The notes below the pieces were generated by a model. That model ran no database searches. It was not told the DNA's origin and worked only from the letters and a program-made list of their open reading frames with translations. 64,000 bases of DNA from Paenibacillus plantarum. GTDB lineage: Bacteria > Bacillota > Bacilli > Paenibacillales > NBRC-103111. The translations under genes and the position numbers were made by a program. Shown here piece after piece: positions 24,601 to 33,961 of the stretch (its first letter is position 1; the number at the start of each line of letters is the position of its first letter). The stretch spans positions 186,001-250,000 of the forward strand of contig NZ_WHNY01000026.1 of NCBI RefSeq assembly GCF_013141695.1. Reading direction: 5' to 3'.

Positions 24601-27600
24601 GTACTCGTGTCAGGTACTGCTGCGGTATCAGCTGTTGTCCAGTTGCCAAGTTTTGACGGGCTTACGGATGTATTGGCTTTTATATTCTCAAAGTTTTCAA
24701 ATAGGTGTGTCTGGATTACGTTTAAGAAGAATCTCTTTGTAATCACTGTAGCCCCATCCGTTACCGTACAGGTAACTGTATACAGGCCAACCGGAAGTGA
24801 CATGCCAGATGTAAATGTACTTGTCGTACCGTTAGCATTTGTCACGCTCATGGTAACCTGCGGATTATTCCCGCCTCTGATGTTGGGTATAAAAGTCACT
24901 GCGGCACTGGTAACTGATATGCCGATTGTTCCCACTGTTAAGTTGTTGGGGACAGTGAAGTCCAGCGGTGCTGTAAGTGTTGTTGTATCCACAACTGTCA
25001 CATTATCAAAGTTACCCGAGCTGTTACCGCCTGTGAAAAAATCTCCCAACGCAATCGTGTTAAAAGAAGAAGCCTTGTTGGAATACCCTATCCAAGTTTG
25101 ATCCATATATAGATCCACACCGGTACCGGATGAATAATCAAATGTCAGCTTGTGCCAACCTGATGTACGAGCAACACGGGATGTTGCCCATGCTCCTGTG
25201 CCCATTGTATACGAGTAATACTGAGCGGAGTTGTCTGTATGGACTCCCATGCCGTACATGTTGCCGAGTGCAGCCAAGCCACCAGCCCCACTATTATCTA
25301 CATGTGCAACTAGACTCTTGGTCGGAGCCATGTCATCATAGAAATCCACAGTGGCAACCTTAGAATAGGATGTCTCGAGGATCTTGTAGATGGCACTTTG
25401 GTCACCACTGCCGTCCAGCTTATAGCTGTGTGTGCCTTCCGACTTCTGTGTTGTATCCAGAGCTGGTGATCCGAAACCCCATACCCAATTTAATGGATTC
25501 CATGTCGTATCTTCAAAACCATCCTTATAGGTATAAGGTGCTGGATAGGATGGGAATACAGTCTCTGTCAAACCAAATTCATCCACATAACCTCTTAATT
25601 TACCGCCGTTACCATTTTGAGCCGCATAGATGGTAACACTGGTGTCGTTAGGTCCTGTTGTAAAGGTGACATTGATTGGCCTAGCGCCTGCACCAGCAGG
25701 CCCATAGATCATGGAGGAGTATTCTTTTTTCACTGAACCACCGCTCAAGCCTTCGACTCCGAACTCAATAAAGTCTGTCGTAGAGTCAGGTGTAGAGTCA
25801 AACAGTACGAAGTCACTAAAAAAGGCATTACGTGGCGTCGTTGTATTCGTGTTTGTGAATTTCAAATAAACATCATAAGTCCCAGCTCCAAGTGGATTAG
25901 TAACGCCAATTGCAGTTTTATAGGACCATCCGCCTGATGATGCGTCATCGCTAAATGGGTCTGTGGCAATCAATACTCCGCCAGCAGCAGGATCTCCAAT
26001 ATACATGTCGATCTTACCCGTAGTGGAAACAGAAGATGTACCAAAATACACTTTGTCCACGCCCGGTGCAAACTCCACATCTTTGAATTTCAAGGTGGTG
26101 TCAGCTCCGGTGATCAAGTAACCATCGGTTGCACGGTAAGAAACAGGATTAACGGGTATACTGGACGTCTCCATATCACCAGCAAACACATAGTGTCCCA
26201 TTACCTTTCCCCATACACTTGCGTTGTATCTTGTGTTGGGTTTCACGAGAATCGTTTGGGAAATCTTTTCGCCGTTTTCCAAAACAACTCCTGTGAAGCC
26301 ATCTTTGATCAATCCGCCGTTTTTGGCTCTATAGTCCCATGCATTATGTTTGATAACTTCTGGACTATCAGCTGCCGGAGTTGCCGTCCAGTTATTCAAA
26401 GCGTCGACAAAACCACCATTCTTCACCAACTGCCTGTAAGGAATATCGTGTATCTGGAAAGTTGGGTTGATAGTAGCCGCATTGGCAAAGTCATATCCCG
26501 CTTTCCAAGTCACGCCAGGTTGGACCGCGCCCGGTACCGCAGAAGCAGAAGTATGTCCGTCTGTAACACCGGCAATCTCCGCACTACGGTAGCCTGCTGG
26601 ATTGGCCAAAGCAAAATTGAAGTTGGCTGCATCTACAAACATAGATCCAATATTGGCAACAGTACCAAGGACATTGAGTTTCTCAGTCGCTCCACCAGAA
26701 ACCTGTGAGTTAAATGCACCTGTGAAGATATTGCCCATGATCACAGTTCCATAATTGCCGAGTGTATCGTTAGCATCACCCCAGCTGCTATACGCCGTGG
26801 CATTGTTATATGCCGTGTTGTTCACCACGACCATACGCTCGCTAGGTGTGTTAATGAGAAAACCGACGCTAGTATTCCAAACGATGTTGTTATAAATCAT
26901 GGCATTATTGGACACGTTGTCGAAATAAATACCTTCACCATTTGGCGTATCATGTACGGTATTATGGTGAACTTCAGAACCTCCAAAATCGTGGTTCACA
27001 ACATAAAAGACACCGCCGTCATAGGAAATCTTCATGGCATCATACATGTCATTGTACTGAATAACGGAGCTGCTAAACTTGCCGCCAATCGCACTGCGAC
27101 CTGTAGCATGTATGGTATTGTGGCTAACTAGTTGATTGTAACCATAAATGGTGACTCCGTCAGCATACACACCATAACGGTCAACGTCGTGTATGTGATT
27201 GTTAATGACCTTGTTGTCATGACCTTTCATAATGATTCCAGCGCCGAACATATCTTTGATTTCACTATCACGCACCGTGTTGTTGTAGCCATCCAGTGTA
27301 AAACCTGAAACCAAACCATCTGTTATTATACTCGTATCAAAAAGTCTATTGTAGGAATCCACTTTTTCAATAACTGCACCCTTTAATGTGTTGTCGTGGG
27401 AGTTTGCGAAGTTGATTCCGGCAGCTCGTACGTCAATACCTTGGATGGTAATTCCTGAACGACCATCTAAATTAAAAACATACGCTCTTTTCTTTGCCTC
27501 AACGGCACCGCCGCTTGGATCCACCACAACATTGGAGCCATCCGTCAAAACCATATACAGTTTCCCAGCGGTAACATCCTTATACCAAGCTGCTGTATTG

Positions 27601-28421
27601 GCTGTTGGGGCTAAGGCAATTCTCTGCAGTGCAGTAAGGGAGTTAGTCAGATAAAAACCAAAGCCTGGGCTCGCGCTTTTCGGGAAATAACCGGAGGTAT
27701 AAGGCCATTTAAAGGTTAATGAAGTGCTGCTGGCCGTAACTTCACCCGTATAAACGGTAAATCCATTAGCTACAGATGAAACAAGCAACGCACCTTTCCA
27801 GGCATCCGTTGTTGTCACAGGTAAGTTACCAGTTACAGATTTGTTAGAATACGTCATATAGCGACCATCAGGTGTTCCGACAGGCCCTGTAGGATCAGTA
27901 GTAAATTTTGCATACTTTGTCTTAATAAACATCTCACTATCCTTGATATTTGGCCATCTGGCTTGGCTCATGGATACGGGTTTCCCCGCTGCATCCGTAT
28001 AAAAGACAATATTGCCATTACCATTGTCAAAATCCCAAGACATAGGTGCTTCATAAATGTTTGCACCAGCGGCTGAGGACGTCCATCCTGTCACCAAGTC
28101 GCCTCCGGACATGATCACTTTTTCACCGCCGTAGTTCTTAAATGTTACATTGTCACTTGCAGGTGTAACCGTCTCACGATAAACGCCAGTCCTAATCTCG
28201 ACGGTGTCACCGCTAGCTGCCATAGTAGCGGCTTTTTGGATGGTCTTAAACGGTGCGGCTAAAGAACCATCGTTAGCGTCGTTTCCATTTGTACCATCAA
28301 CGAAGTAACTTGCTGCAGCAGCAGCAAATGTTTGAACCGGCATGGATAGAATAGGCGCGCAAATCATTAGAATCGCTACCAATAGGGCAATTATCCTGCG
28401 CGATTTTGTAAACGCTGTCAT
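21699..28421 (-). CDS. Giant cell-surface right-handed beta-helix protein with SLH anchor
   Basis: About 2,240 residues. Order: signal peptide (ending MPVQTFAA); right-handed parallel beta-helix (~40-640; YFVDGTNGNDANDGSLAAPF opening and Asn/His-rich rungs such as HNTVHDTPNGEGIYFDNVSN); several carbohydrate-binding or LamG-like beta domains (~650-1400); a cadherin-like segment (~1607-1683); two bacterial Ig-like repeats with SNHTIHVTF and SNHTIHVSF; a beta-rich domain; three SLH repeats (~2057-2240; TRAEFT, TREEM, TRAEAA). Beta-helix proteins of this layout include pectate-lyase-like and other polysaccharide lyases or hydrolases; the catalytic residues cannot be assigned here. AGGAGG stands seven bases before the ATG at 28421, whereas the in-frame ATG at 28478 lies in the preceding terminator region. 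It is probably a wall-bound depolymerase partnering the PL8 enzyme. Confidence 0.85.
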   Translation of the reverse strand: MTAFTKSRRIIALLVAILMICAPILSMPVQTFAAAAASYFVDGTNGNDANDGSLAAPFKTIQKAATMAASGDTVEIRTGVYRETVTPASDNVTFKNYGGEKVIMSGGDLVTGWTSSAAGANIYEAPMSWDFDNGNGNIVFYTDAAGKPVSMSQARWPNIKDSEMFIKTKYAKFTTDPTGPVGTPDGRYMTYSNKSVTGNLPVTTTDAWKGALLVSSVANGFTVYTGEVTASSTSLTFKWPYTSGYFPKSASPGFGFYLTNSLTALQRIALAPTANTAAWYKDVTAGKLYMVLTDGSNVVVDPSGGAVEAKKRAYVFNLDGRSGITIQGIDVRAAGINFANSHDNTLKGAVIEKVDSYNRLFDTSIITDGLVSGFTLDGYNNTVRDSEIKDMFGAGIIMKGHDNKVINNHIHDVDRYGVYADGVTIYGYNQLVSHNTIHATGRSAIGGKFSSSVIQYNDMYDAMKISYDGGVFYVVNHDFGGSEVHHNTVHDTPNGEGIYFDNVSNNAMIYNNIVWNTSVGFLINTPSERMVVVNNTAYNNATAYSSWGDANDTLGNYGTVIMGNIFTGAFNSQVSGGATEKLNVLGTVANIGSMFVDAANFNFALANPAGYRSAEIAGVTDGHTSASAVPGAVQPGVTWKAGYDFANAATINPTFQIHDIPYRQLVKNGGFVDALNNWTATPAADSPEVIKHNAWDYRAKNGGLIKDGFTGVVLENGEKISQTILVKPNTRYNASVWGKVMGHYVFAGDMETSSIPVNPVSYRATDGYLITGADTTLKFKDVEFAPGVDKVYFGTSSVSTTGKIDMYIGDPAAGGVLIATDPFSDDASSGGWSYKTAIGVTNPLGAGTYDVYLKFTNTNTTTPRNAFFSDFVLFDSTPDSTTDFIEFGVEGLSGGSVKKEYSSMIYGPAGAGARPINVTFTTGPNDTSVTIYAAQNGNGGKLRGYVDEFGLTETVFPSYPAPYTYKDGFEDTTWNPLNWVWGFGSPALDTTQKSEGTHSYKLDGSGDQSAIYKILETSYSKVATVDFYDDMAPTKSLVAHVDNSGAGGLAALGNMYGMGVHTDNSAQYYSYTMGTGAWATSRVARTSGWHKLTFDYSSGTGVDLYMDQTWIGYSNKASSFNTIALGDFFTGGNSSGNFDNVTVVDTTTLTAPLDFTVPNNLTVGTIGISVTSAAVTFIPNIRGGNNPQVTMSVTNANGTTSTFTSGMSLPVGLYTVTCTVTDGATVITKRFFLNVIQTHLFENFENIKANTSVSPSKLGNWTTADTAAVPDTSTANSYDGYQSFASKGASTAANNANKNGLVQTLSGWNLLNKVVSGWFYDSNPDATQINQALQLKSNTATPMNSWFLAQFKDATQNVGNQYAKRAPSTGTGGNKFVQSGVTRSLGWHQFKFDLTETGKLKEYIDGTLVHTESLTTESPDFIAFGGLWGNALSDVLTTYWDNVAVTNSIDTMGPVITPSGNTTTYYADTTGVVVDNAITFKDMDTTAIPNSAKVMVSIMDGLKETEDVLQLTNAPSSMGDIAGSYDATAGILTLSSASGATAAQWQAALQAVQYKNNVAPPSVAPRALSFVGYDGINLGKAVAKTVAISLNKLPIVSNTTRTATVNTAVYFTAANFGFHDLDGDALSSVKILTLPTHGTLTLSGTAIVADQVILASDFANFTYTPATDYVGADVFTWNGFDGNRFANTGAEIHVNVTEVPPNVYTIMATASIGGVIIGDVTVTEGTYATFTFIPDSGYLIDALTVDGVSETVTGNTYTFTNVTSNHTIHVTFIPAPLTSHTITASAGSNGLISPSGSVNVDNGADRTFSFTPNSGYLIDTLMVDATNVTVTSNTYTFVGVTSNHTIHVSFKQEPNNGSGGYIPPVPKPDGTVIVDPGQLAKSENGRTTLEIPANTTGIKLPGNTADLIQRNNLEIKSDALTLSIPSDVLKQLTRTLSADELKGGTISLKMNPLSIADAKELINKSSQSANTVNKLFGDVFEFNLSIQTADGKTINLSKFDKPIKLEFKVSPSMNPKLAGIYYLANDGKLEYVGGKVNNGVISAEINHFSKYALLEVTKTFTDVPSGHWASNVIKELAAKQILTGTSATTFEPGRSVTRAEFTVLLVRALKLTEKGGMTFTDVKLGEWYADAVSIAVKAGIVQGKSATLFDANAQITREEMVTLLLRAYEYKNGKAVSTATHSFSDVDQVSPWAVEFVKTALSLNLIQGRSADKFDPQGITTRAEAAQVLYNLLVATQAIE

Positions 28422-28460
28422 TTGGGAACCTCCTAAAATAAAATCGATTTTTGAGTAAGA

Positions 28461-28498
28461 GAAAGAGAGCCATTGCAATAAAACAATGGCTCTTTTCT
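28461..28498 (-). terminator. Rho-independent terminator after the binding-protein gene
   Basis: Arms agagccattg / caatggctct with a seven-base loop, followed on the minus strand by CTTTCTC. It lies between the solute-binding gene and the beta-helix gene; the T-rich tail is interrupted, so read-through into the beta-helix gene is possible. No separate strong promoter is obvious for that gene. Confidence 0.75.
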
Positions 28499-28518
28499 TT
28501 ACATCAATTTCCTACAAC

Positions 28519-30117
28519 CTATTTCTTCGTTTTCAAGAACTCATCCACTTGCTTTTGTAGTTCAGCTGTAATTTTATCTGAACCTGCCTTTTTCATTTTG
28601 TCAATAAATTCCTTGTATTTCGCATCAGAATCAGGAACAGCGCCTGTTTCAATAATTTGTGTTGCTCCTGAACCCGCATATTCTTTTACAACAGCCTGAA
28701 TCTGAGCAAGCTCTGTTTTAATTGGATCTAGATTAGGTTTATATCCTAGTAAAGGAGAAATTGTTGCACCTGCATTGGTATCTTGCCAAATTTTCGTGAA
28801 ATTTTCTGGATTTGCTTGTGTTTCGAAACTATTAGCTGTATTACCAGAAGCCCAGTTCCATTGACCATATTTCGCATCTGGAGTCCCTTGACCTGAGTAA
28901 CCGATAGTTTCAATTTTAGTATCAGAAATCTTCTTGTAATGCTTACCTTCAATCCCCCATACAAGAAGGTTATATAAATCTTTTCCTTTCTGCGAATCTA
29001 ATAGGTTTAGAAGCTGCATCGCACGTTCTGGATTTTTAGACGTTCTAGGAATAGCTAAGTTAGTAGAATCAGACAAGTTGGAGATCACATATTTCTCTTC
29101 CATAGGAATGACCTGAACGGGGAATCCATATCGTGTACTATCAATCTTGGATTGATCTTCAATGCTGCCTACCATCGTATGGAACCAAGCAATATTTCCG
29201 TCTGCCTTGCCTTCATCTTGACGTTGATTTTGCATGCTCAAGATATCTTTGCGAATGTACCCTTTGGCATACCAATCCGTCATCGTTTTGATAAACAACT
29301 GCTCTTGCTCGGTTTCATAAATATTGACTACCTTTAAACTTTTCGGGTCTTTCAAATCACCAGCTAATTTGAATGGTGCTGTTAACATGTTGTGATGCTG
29401 CATTCCTGGAAGATTCGCTGTGCTAAAGCCTTTGCGTAATTGGTTGTTCTGCTTCAACTTCTCCAGATAATTTTCAATAACAGCTAAAGATTCTTTGGAA
29501 ACTGGCCCATATTTATAAAAGGTTTCCTGCGCAAGCTTCGGATCGATATATCCTTTATCGATAAACTCTTTCGGTACACGCAGCGTTGGACGATTATCTA
29601 CAGCTTGTTGATAGTTTGGAATCGCATACAATTTACCATTCACACGGGCACGGTCCAACACCCAAGCAGGAATCTCTTTTTTGAGATCAGGTGCGAATTT
29701 ATCAACCAAGGCATCTAGCTCCAAATAAGAACCTTTGTTGACTTCACCTGGATAATCCAAGACATAACCTGTCCAAGCAATGTCAATTGGTTCTGCCGCT
29801 GCCGCCATTAACTTCCATTTATCTGCATAAGCCGTGTTAACAATGGGTTCAAATTCAACCTTTGTATTTGGCAATAGCGTAGCCAACTTCTTGTTAAACT
29901 CATCCCAAACCTCTTGCGAATCCGCTTGTTTCCCTGAACCAAACGTGACAAACTTTAATGTCACCTGCTTTGGTGCTTCTGAGGCTGCAGCACTTGCTGT
30001 TGCGTTAGTCGTTGTGGAAGGTGAGTCAGTGCTCGTTTTACTACATCCGGTTATAAGTAAAGCCGTTGTCATACTTAGAACAATCGTCTTGCTAAACACA
30101 CTTTTAAGCGTCTTCAT
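28519..30117 (-). CDS. Extracellular solute-binding lipoprotein (LplA-type), importer 1
   Basis: 532 residues beginning MKTLKSVFSKTIVLSMTTAL with a lipobox LLITGC, so an exported lipoprotein. A Ser/Thr/Ala linker precedes the binding fold (VTLKFVTFGSGKQADSQEV, EPIDIAWTGYVLDYP, LVWGIEGKHYKKISDTKIE). The last segment recurs in the paralogous binding proteins at 42.8 and 46.6 kb. It captures an oligosaccharide for the two permeases encoded just upstream. The start at 30117 gives a complete lipoprotein signal; the in-frame ATG at 30147 precedes the AAAGGGG site and is rejected. It is the last gene of the lplB-lplC-lplA-type operon led by the promoter module at 32144-32258. Confidence 0.9.
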   Translation of the reverse strand: MKTLKSVFSKTIVLSMTTALLITGCSKTSTDSPSTTTNATASAAASEAPKQVTLKFVTFGSGKQADSQEVWDEFNKKLATLLPNTKVEFEPIVNTAYADKWKLMAAAAEPIDIAWTGYVLDYPGEVNKGSYLELDALVDKFAPDLKKEIPAWVLDRARVNGKLYAIPNYQQAVDNRPTLRVPKEFIDKGYIDPKLAQETFYKYGPVSKESLAVIENYLEKLKQNNQLRKGFSTANLPGMQHHNMLTAPFKLAGDLKDPKSLKVVNIYETEQEQLFIKTMTDWYAKGYIRKDILSMQNQRQDEGKADGNIAWFHTMVGSIEDQSKIDSTRYGFPVQVIPMEEKYVISNLSDSTNLAIPRTSKNPERAMQLLNLLDSQKGKDLYNLLVWGIEGKHYKKISDTKIETIGYSGQGTPDAKYGQWNWASGNTANSFETQANPENFTKIWQDTNAGATISPLLGYKPNLDPIKTELAQIQAVVKEYAGSGATQIIETGAVPDSDAKYKEFIDKMKKAGSDKITAELQKQVDEFLKTKK

Positions 30118-30207
30118 ATTTCTTTTATCCCCTTTCAATCTGCTCAAATAGTATATTATACAACTCCGAAGCCAAGCAACAACCTCGGAATTGGTATAAA
30201 CATGTAA

Positions 30208-31101
30208 TTATCCTTTTACAGCTCCAACTGTAAGACCTTTAGAGAAATATTTTTGAAAAAACGGGAAAACAAGCAGTAATGGACCCGCAGCCACAATGGC
30301 CATTGCAAAGCGAATGGATTCAGACGGAAGTTTATATAGATTCACATTTTCCATCGTTAAATTGTAGGTCATCGCATTCTTGAGGAAATCGATTTCCATT
30401 AAAATTCGTTGCAACAGAAATTGCAGCGTGTAGAGCTTTTCATCACGAATATAAATTAAGGAAGTAAACCAATCATTCCATTTGTCTAATAATACGAATA
30501 GCCCGATGGTTGCAAGTGCTGGTTTAGACAATGGGAGTATAATTTGCCAATAAACTCGAAATTCACTAGCGCCATCCATTTTTGCAGATTCGACCAGAGC
30601 ATCAGGCAAACCTTGAAAAAACGTGCGTAAAATAATGATATAGAAGGCATTTGCAAGTGTCGGAAGTATATACACAAAGATCGTATTATTTATATGAAGA
30701 TACTGTGTGATGAGAATGTAACTCGGAATAAGTCCCCCACCGAATAACAGCGTGAAGAAAATAAACATCACAATCGGTTTACGAAGCTTAAAGTTTTTGC
30801 GAGAAAGCGCATAGGCACAAGTGGACATCACAATCAATCCACAGAACATACCTCCCACTGCCTGAACAGATGTTGTTAGATACGCGTATAAGATTTGGTC
30901 CGGCTTGCCGAATATGAGTTTGTATGCGGTAAGATCAAACTGCATCGGAATTAACTTATACCCATACTGCAACAATGATTCCTCGTTAGAGAAAGAGACG
31001 GCGATAACGAGTAGAAACGGTATGATAAACGCTAAACTAAATAATATCAAGATGACATGAATGAATTTATTTCCTAAATTAGCAGAGAATGACTTAGACA
31101 T
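30208..31101 (-). CDS. ABC sugar importer permease, LplC/YtcP type, importer 1
   Basis: 297 residues with six predicted membrane helices. The EAA-type cytoplasmic loop, ESAKMDGASEFRVYWQIILP, contacts the ATPase. The C-terminus, FSKGLTVGAVKG, is characteristic of the LplC/YtcP group of CUT1-family permeases. The start at 31101 follows AGGAGG by eight bases; upstream in-frame ATGs overlap or precede that site. It sits 34 bp downstream of the LplB-type partner and forms the heterodimeric channel with it. No ATP-binding subunit is encoded nearby, so a shared MsmX/UgpC-type ATPase elsewhere is assumed. Confidence 0.92.
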   Translation of the reverse strand: MSKSFSANLGNKFIHVILILFSLAFIIPFLLVIAVSFSNEESLLQYGYKLIPMQFDLTAYKLIFGKPDQILYAYLTTSVQAVGGMFCGLIVMSTCAYALSRKNFKLRKPIVMFIFFTLLFGGGLIPSYILITQYLHINNTIFVYILPTLANAFYIIILRTFFQGLPDALVESAKMDGASEFRVYWQIILPLSKPALATIGLFVLLDKWNDWFTSLIYIRDEKLYTLQFLLQRILMEIDFLKNAMTYNLTMENVNLYKLPSESIRFAMAIVAAGPLLLVFPFFQKYFSKGLTVGAVKG

Positions 31102-31135
31102 TCTGGGCGCCTCCTTCATACTTATTTCGAACACA

Positions 31136-32116
31136 TTAGAATAACGAATTCTCAGGTCTTATTTTAGTTACAATCCAATTACTAATGACGATTAGAATCA
31201 GTCCAACAACCGATTGGAACAATCCTACAGCGGCCGATATGCCAAAGTCCCCAGCACGTAATCCTCGATAAACGTACGTATCAATGACATCCGTTGTTGG
31301 ATATAACACCCCGATATCCCTAGGAATTTGATAAAACAACCCAAAATCTCCTCTGAACAAATTACCAATAGCCAGAATAATGATGATGGTCAACACTGGG
31401 GCAAGCGATGGAAGTGAAATGGCGAAAATTTGTTTCATTCTTCCTGCCCCGTCAATTTTGGCAGCTTCAAACAATTCCGGATCAACGCTCATCAAGGCTG
31501 CATAATAGATAATGGAGCTTAATCCAACAGTCTTCCAAATTTCAACCGATACGATGATGTAAGGCCAATACTTGGCATTCGAGTACACATCAATCGATTC
31601 GAATCCGAAGAATTGCAGCAATTGATTGAAATAACCTAATGTAGGATTGAATAGCGCGTAGGTCATGTATCCGACTAATACCCAGGATAGAAATTTCGGC
31701 ATAATCATCGATGTTTGATAGAATTTCAAGGCCAATTTCCCACGAATCTCGAACAGCAAAAGCGCCACTGAAACGGCTGCAATATTACCCAATACGATAA
31801 ATATAGCCGCATAGCTTACTGTATTTCTTGTAATCCGCCAAGCATCCATGGAGGTAAAGAAGTATTCAAAATTTTTGAACCCAACCCAAGAACTCCCTAG
31901 AATGCCTTCGCTATACTTGTAATCTTTAAAGGCAAGTATGATCCCGAACATCGGGGTATAGTGGAAAATCAGGTAATAGAGAATCGCTGGCAATGTTAGA
32001 GCAAATAAAGCTATATTTTCTCTAACTAATCTTTTAAAGGAATTACTTCTGAGTGGCTTAGCGTTTACTTTACTTTTTGTTTCATCCGATAGGTTATTTA
32101 TGACTGTCTCTCTCAT
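31136..32116 (-). CDS. ABC sugar importer permease, LplB type, importer 1
   Basis: 326 residues. A hydrophilic N-terminus of ~35 residues precedes six membrane helices. The YTPMFGIILAFKDYK signature of LplB/YteP proteins and the EAA loop FEAAKIDGAGRMKQIFAISLP are visible. GGGGGAG lies before the ATG. First gene of the importer 1 operon, with the conserved promoter module immediately upstream; the response-regulator gene is divergent on the other side of that module. Confidence 0.92.
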   Translation of the reverse strand: MRETVINNLSDETKSKVNAKPLRSNSFKRLVRENIALFALTLPAILYYLIFHYTPMFGIILAFKDYKYSEGILGSSWVGFKNFEYFFTSMDAWRITRNTVSYAAIFIVLGNIAAVSVALLLFEIRGKLALKFYQTSMIMPKFLSWVLVGYMTYALFNPTLGYFNQLLQFFGFESIDVYSNAKYWPYIIVSVEIWKTVGLSSIIYYAALMSVDPELFEAAKIDGAGRMKQIFAISLPSLAPVLTIIIILAIGNLFRGDFGLFYQIPRDIGVLYPTTDVIDTYVYRGLRAGDFGISAAVGLFQSVVGLILIVISNWIVTKIRPENSLF

Positions 32117-32143
32117 CCTGCGCTCCCCCTTTGCTTTAATTTA

Positions 32144-32258
32144 ATTCTACGAAATAGGGGTATAATTGAATAGGGAGCCAAATTAAACAAACGGTTAGCA
32201 AATTGTGCAAATCACGGGGATAAAGTTACTGAATGCAAGTAAGGTTACTTATTTCAAC
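32144..32258 (-). promoter_or_regulatory. Conserved 110-bp promoter module, copy 2 (importer 1 operon)
   Basis: Same block order as the copies at 21497 and 41333. On the minus strand: TAAGTAACCTTACTT palindrome (32237-32252), a CAATTTGCTAAC block, TTTGGCTCCCTATTCAA (around 32166-32182) and a -10 candidate TAGAAT (32149-32144). A second half-site, TAAAGTTACT, lies at 32221-32230. The predicted leader to the LplB start is ~20 nt. Location between the importer and a two-component pair suggests the divergent response regulator is the DNA-binding partner. Confidence 0.78.
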
Positions 32259-32286
32259 CAATACAGTGAAAGAACCTAGAAACACT

Positions 32287-32315
32287 CCAAATTCGAGCTG
32301 CCTTTGAGCTATAAT
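32287..32315 (+). promoter_or_regulatory. Possible promoter for the response regulator/kinase genes
   Basis: A consensus -10 TATAAT at 32310-32315 lies 45 bp before the start codon. The -35 position (CCAAAT) is poor, so expression may need an activator or be weak. Confidence 0.4.
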
Positions 32316-32359
32316 GAGGTAAGCGATAAGAAATGCATACAGCGAGAGGATGGCGTACT

Positions 32360-33961
32360 ATGTACAAACTTGTGCTAGTTGATGACGAAGAGATTGTACG
32401 CAGAGGATTAAGATATTTCCTGGATTGGGAATCACTTGGGTTTCAAATCGTAGCTGATTTCGAGGATGGTAAAGAAACAATTGACTATTTAAAAAACAAT
32501 GAAGTTGACATTGTGTTATCAGATATTCGAATGGCAGAGATTAATGGCATCCAATTAGCCAAGCATATCTATGAGAACTACCCGCAGATTCGTGTCATTA
32601 TCATTAGCGGTTACAAGGATTTCGAATATGCCCAACAAGCCATTGCTTATAATGTAGAGAATTATTTGCTAAAGCCGACGAAATACGATGAAATTACACA
32701 TGTCTTCGAAAGTTTGAAATTAAAGTTAGATCAACAGAAAAGTGCTACCATTCACCAGCAACAGCAATCTGTTCGCTTTGATGAGCTTCTTCCTCTATTG
32801 AAAGAGCAATTTTATACAGATTTAGTCATGGGAGCCTTACGGAATACGAATGAGCTTCATAAACGCGTACAATTATTATCTCTTTCCTTAGACCCAACCC
32901 ATTGTCCATGTGCTTTGGTTGACTTAGAGCTATGTGAGCCTGAGAAGCTGACCATAAAGCCAGAAAAGCTCACTTATTCATTAAAAAGTATTTTCCTAGC
33001 TGAGAATGATCATTTCTTATATAAGGCCGTATTTAATGAATATCAAGGAATGAAGTTACTTGCTTTTCCGAATCAGGAAATACGGCAAGAGGACCTAGAA
33101 AATCAACTTGTTCTAGAGCTGAATGAAATTATTTCTCGAATCCGAAACAATTTTGATATTGAGATTCGTTATGACGTAACAGCTACATTTCATAACATGG
33201 TTGAACTAGCGCAATTTAGTGTACCCTTAAAGCTGGTCTATGAAGAGACACGGGGAAAAGATCGGTTAGAGCCAATCGAATATGACATTCTGTTGGAGAA
33301 GTACAAGCTGTTCATGGCCCATATTACGGACGGTCAAATAGAAAATACCATGAGCTTGCTTGATCGATTCATGGACGAATTTCGAGATTTGCCAATCTCC
33401 TTCGTTCATCGTTTGATCATGGACCTGTTCGCTATGGTTTTTCGCTATTATGCTGATCGGGGCTTGGTTGGCAAAATACCTCATGAGACCGCTCACAATT
33501 ACCATGCTGTCATTGAAATAGGCGATCTGGAAAATGTACGTAAATGGGCCAAGCAGTTCATCCGTGATCTCATGGTACTTAATGTGAATTCCAAAGAAAC
33601 GAATGCCAAGTTAATCGTCGATGCAGCGCAGAAGTATATCCTGCAGAACTTTCATCGGGATCTGTCGCTTGAGGAAGTGGCTAATCATGTTTTCTTGAAT
33701 CATATCTACTTTAGTCGGATTTTCAAGCTAGCCGTAGGCATCAATTATATCGACTACTTAACTCAATTACGTATTCAAAAAGCGATTGAATTGTTGGAAA
33801 CTCGCCAATATAAGATTCATGAAATTACCGAGAAAGTCGGGTATCTTAACAGCAAATATTTTGCTCGCCTGTTCAAACAAACAACGGGCGTCAGCCCTAA
33901 GGATTACATTCGACAACAAAGCTTGCGTTCAGAAGGTGCTGCACATGAAAACAAACCGTAA
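32360..33961 (+). CDS. Two-component response regulator, YesN-type (receiver + AraC DNA-binding)
   Basis: 533 residues. Receiver domain at ~1-120 with the acidic pair in LVDDEE, phospho-acceptor Asp55 in IVLSDIRM and the conserved Lys in NYLLKP. A middle region of unknown fold follows, then a C-terminal AraC double helix-turn-helix (EEVANHVFLNHIYFSRIFK, EITEKVGYLNSKYFARLFKQ). The start at 32360 has GAGAGGATGG upstream; the longer frame from 32333 would add residues before the receiver fold. It overlaps the kinase gene by 17 bp. It is divergent from importer 1 and is the best candidate to bind the three shared promoter modules. Confidence 0.92.
   Translation: MYKLVLVDDEEIVRRGLRYFLDWESLGFQIVADFEDGKETIDYLKNNEVDIVLSDIRMAEINGIQLAKHIYENYPQIRVIIISGYKDFEYAQQAIAYNVENYLLKPTKYDEITHVFESLKLKLDQQKSATIHQQQQSVRFDELLPLLKEQFYTDLVMGALRNTNELHKRVQLLSLSLDPTHCPCALVDLELCEPEKLTIKPEKLTYSLKSIFLAENDHFLYKAVFNEYQGMKLLAFPNQEIRQEDLENQLVLELNEIISRIRNNFDIEIRYDVTATFHNMVELAQFSVPLKLVYEETRGKDRLEPIEYDILLEKYKLFMAHITDGQIENTMSLLDRFMDEFRDLPISFVHRLIMDLFAMVFRYYADRGLVGKIPHETAHNYHAVIEIGDLENVRKWAKQFIRDLMVLNVNSKETNAKLIVDAAQKYILQNFHRDLSLEEVANHVFLNHIYFSRIFKLAVGINYIDYLTQLRIQKAIELLETRQYKIHEITEKVGYLNSKYFARLFKQTTGVSPKDYIRQQSLRSEGAAHENKP

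Noticed and set aside
30155..30190. Hairpin between the LplC-type permease and binding-protein genes of importer 1
   Set aside because: The stem is short and mismatched, and no run of T follows, so it was not annotated as a terminator.
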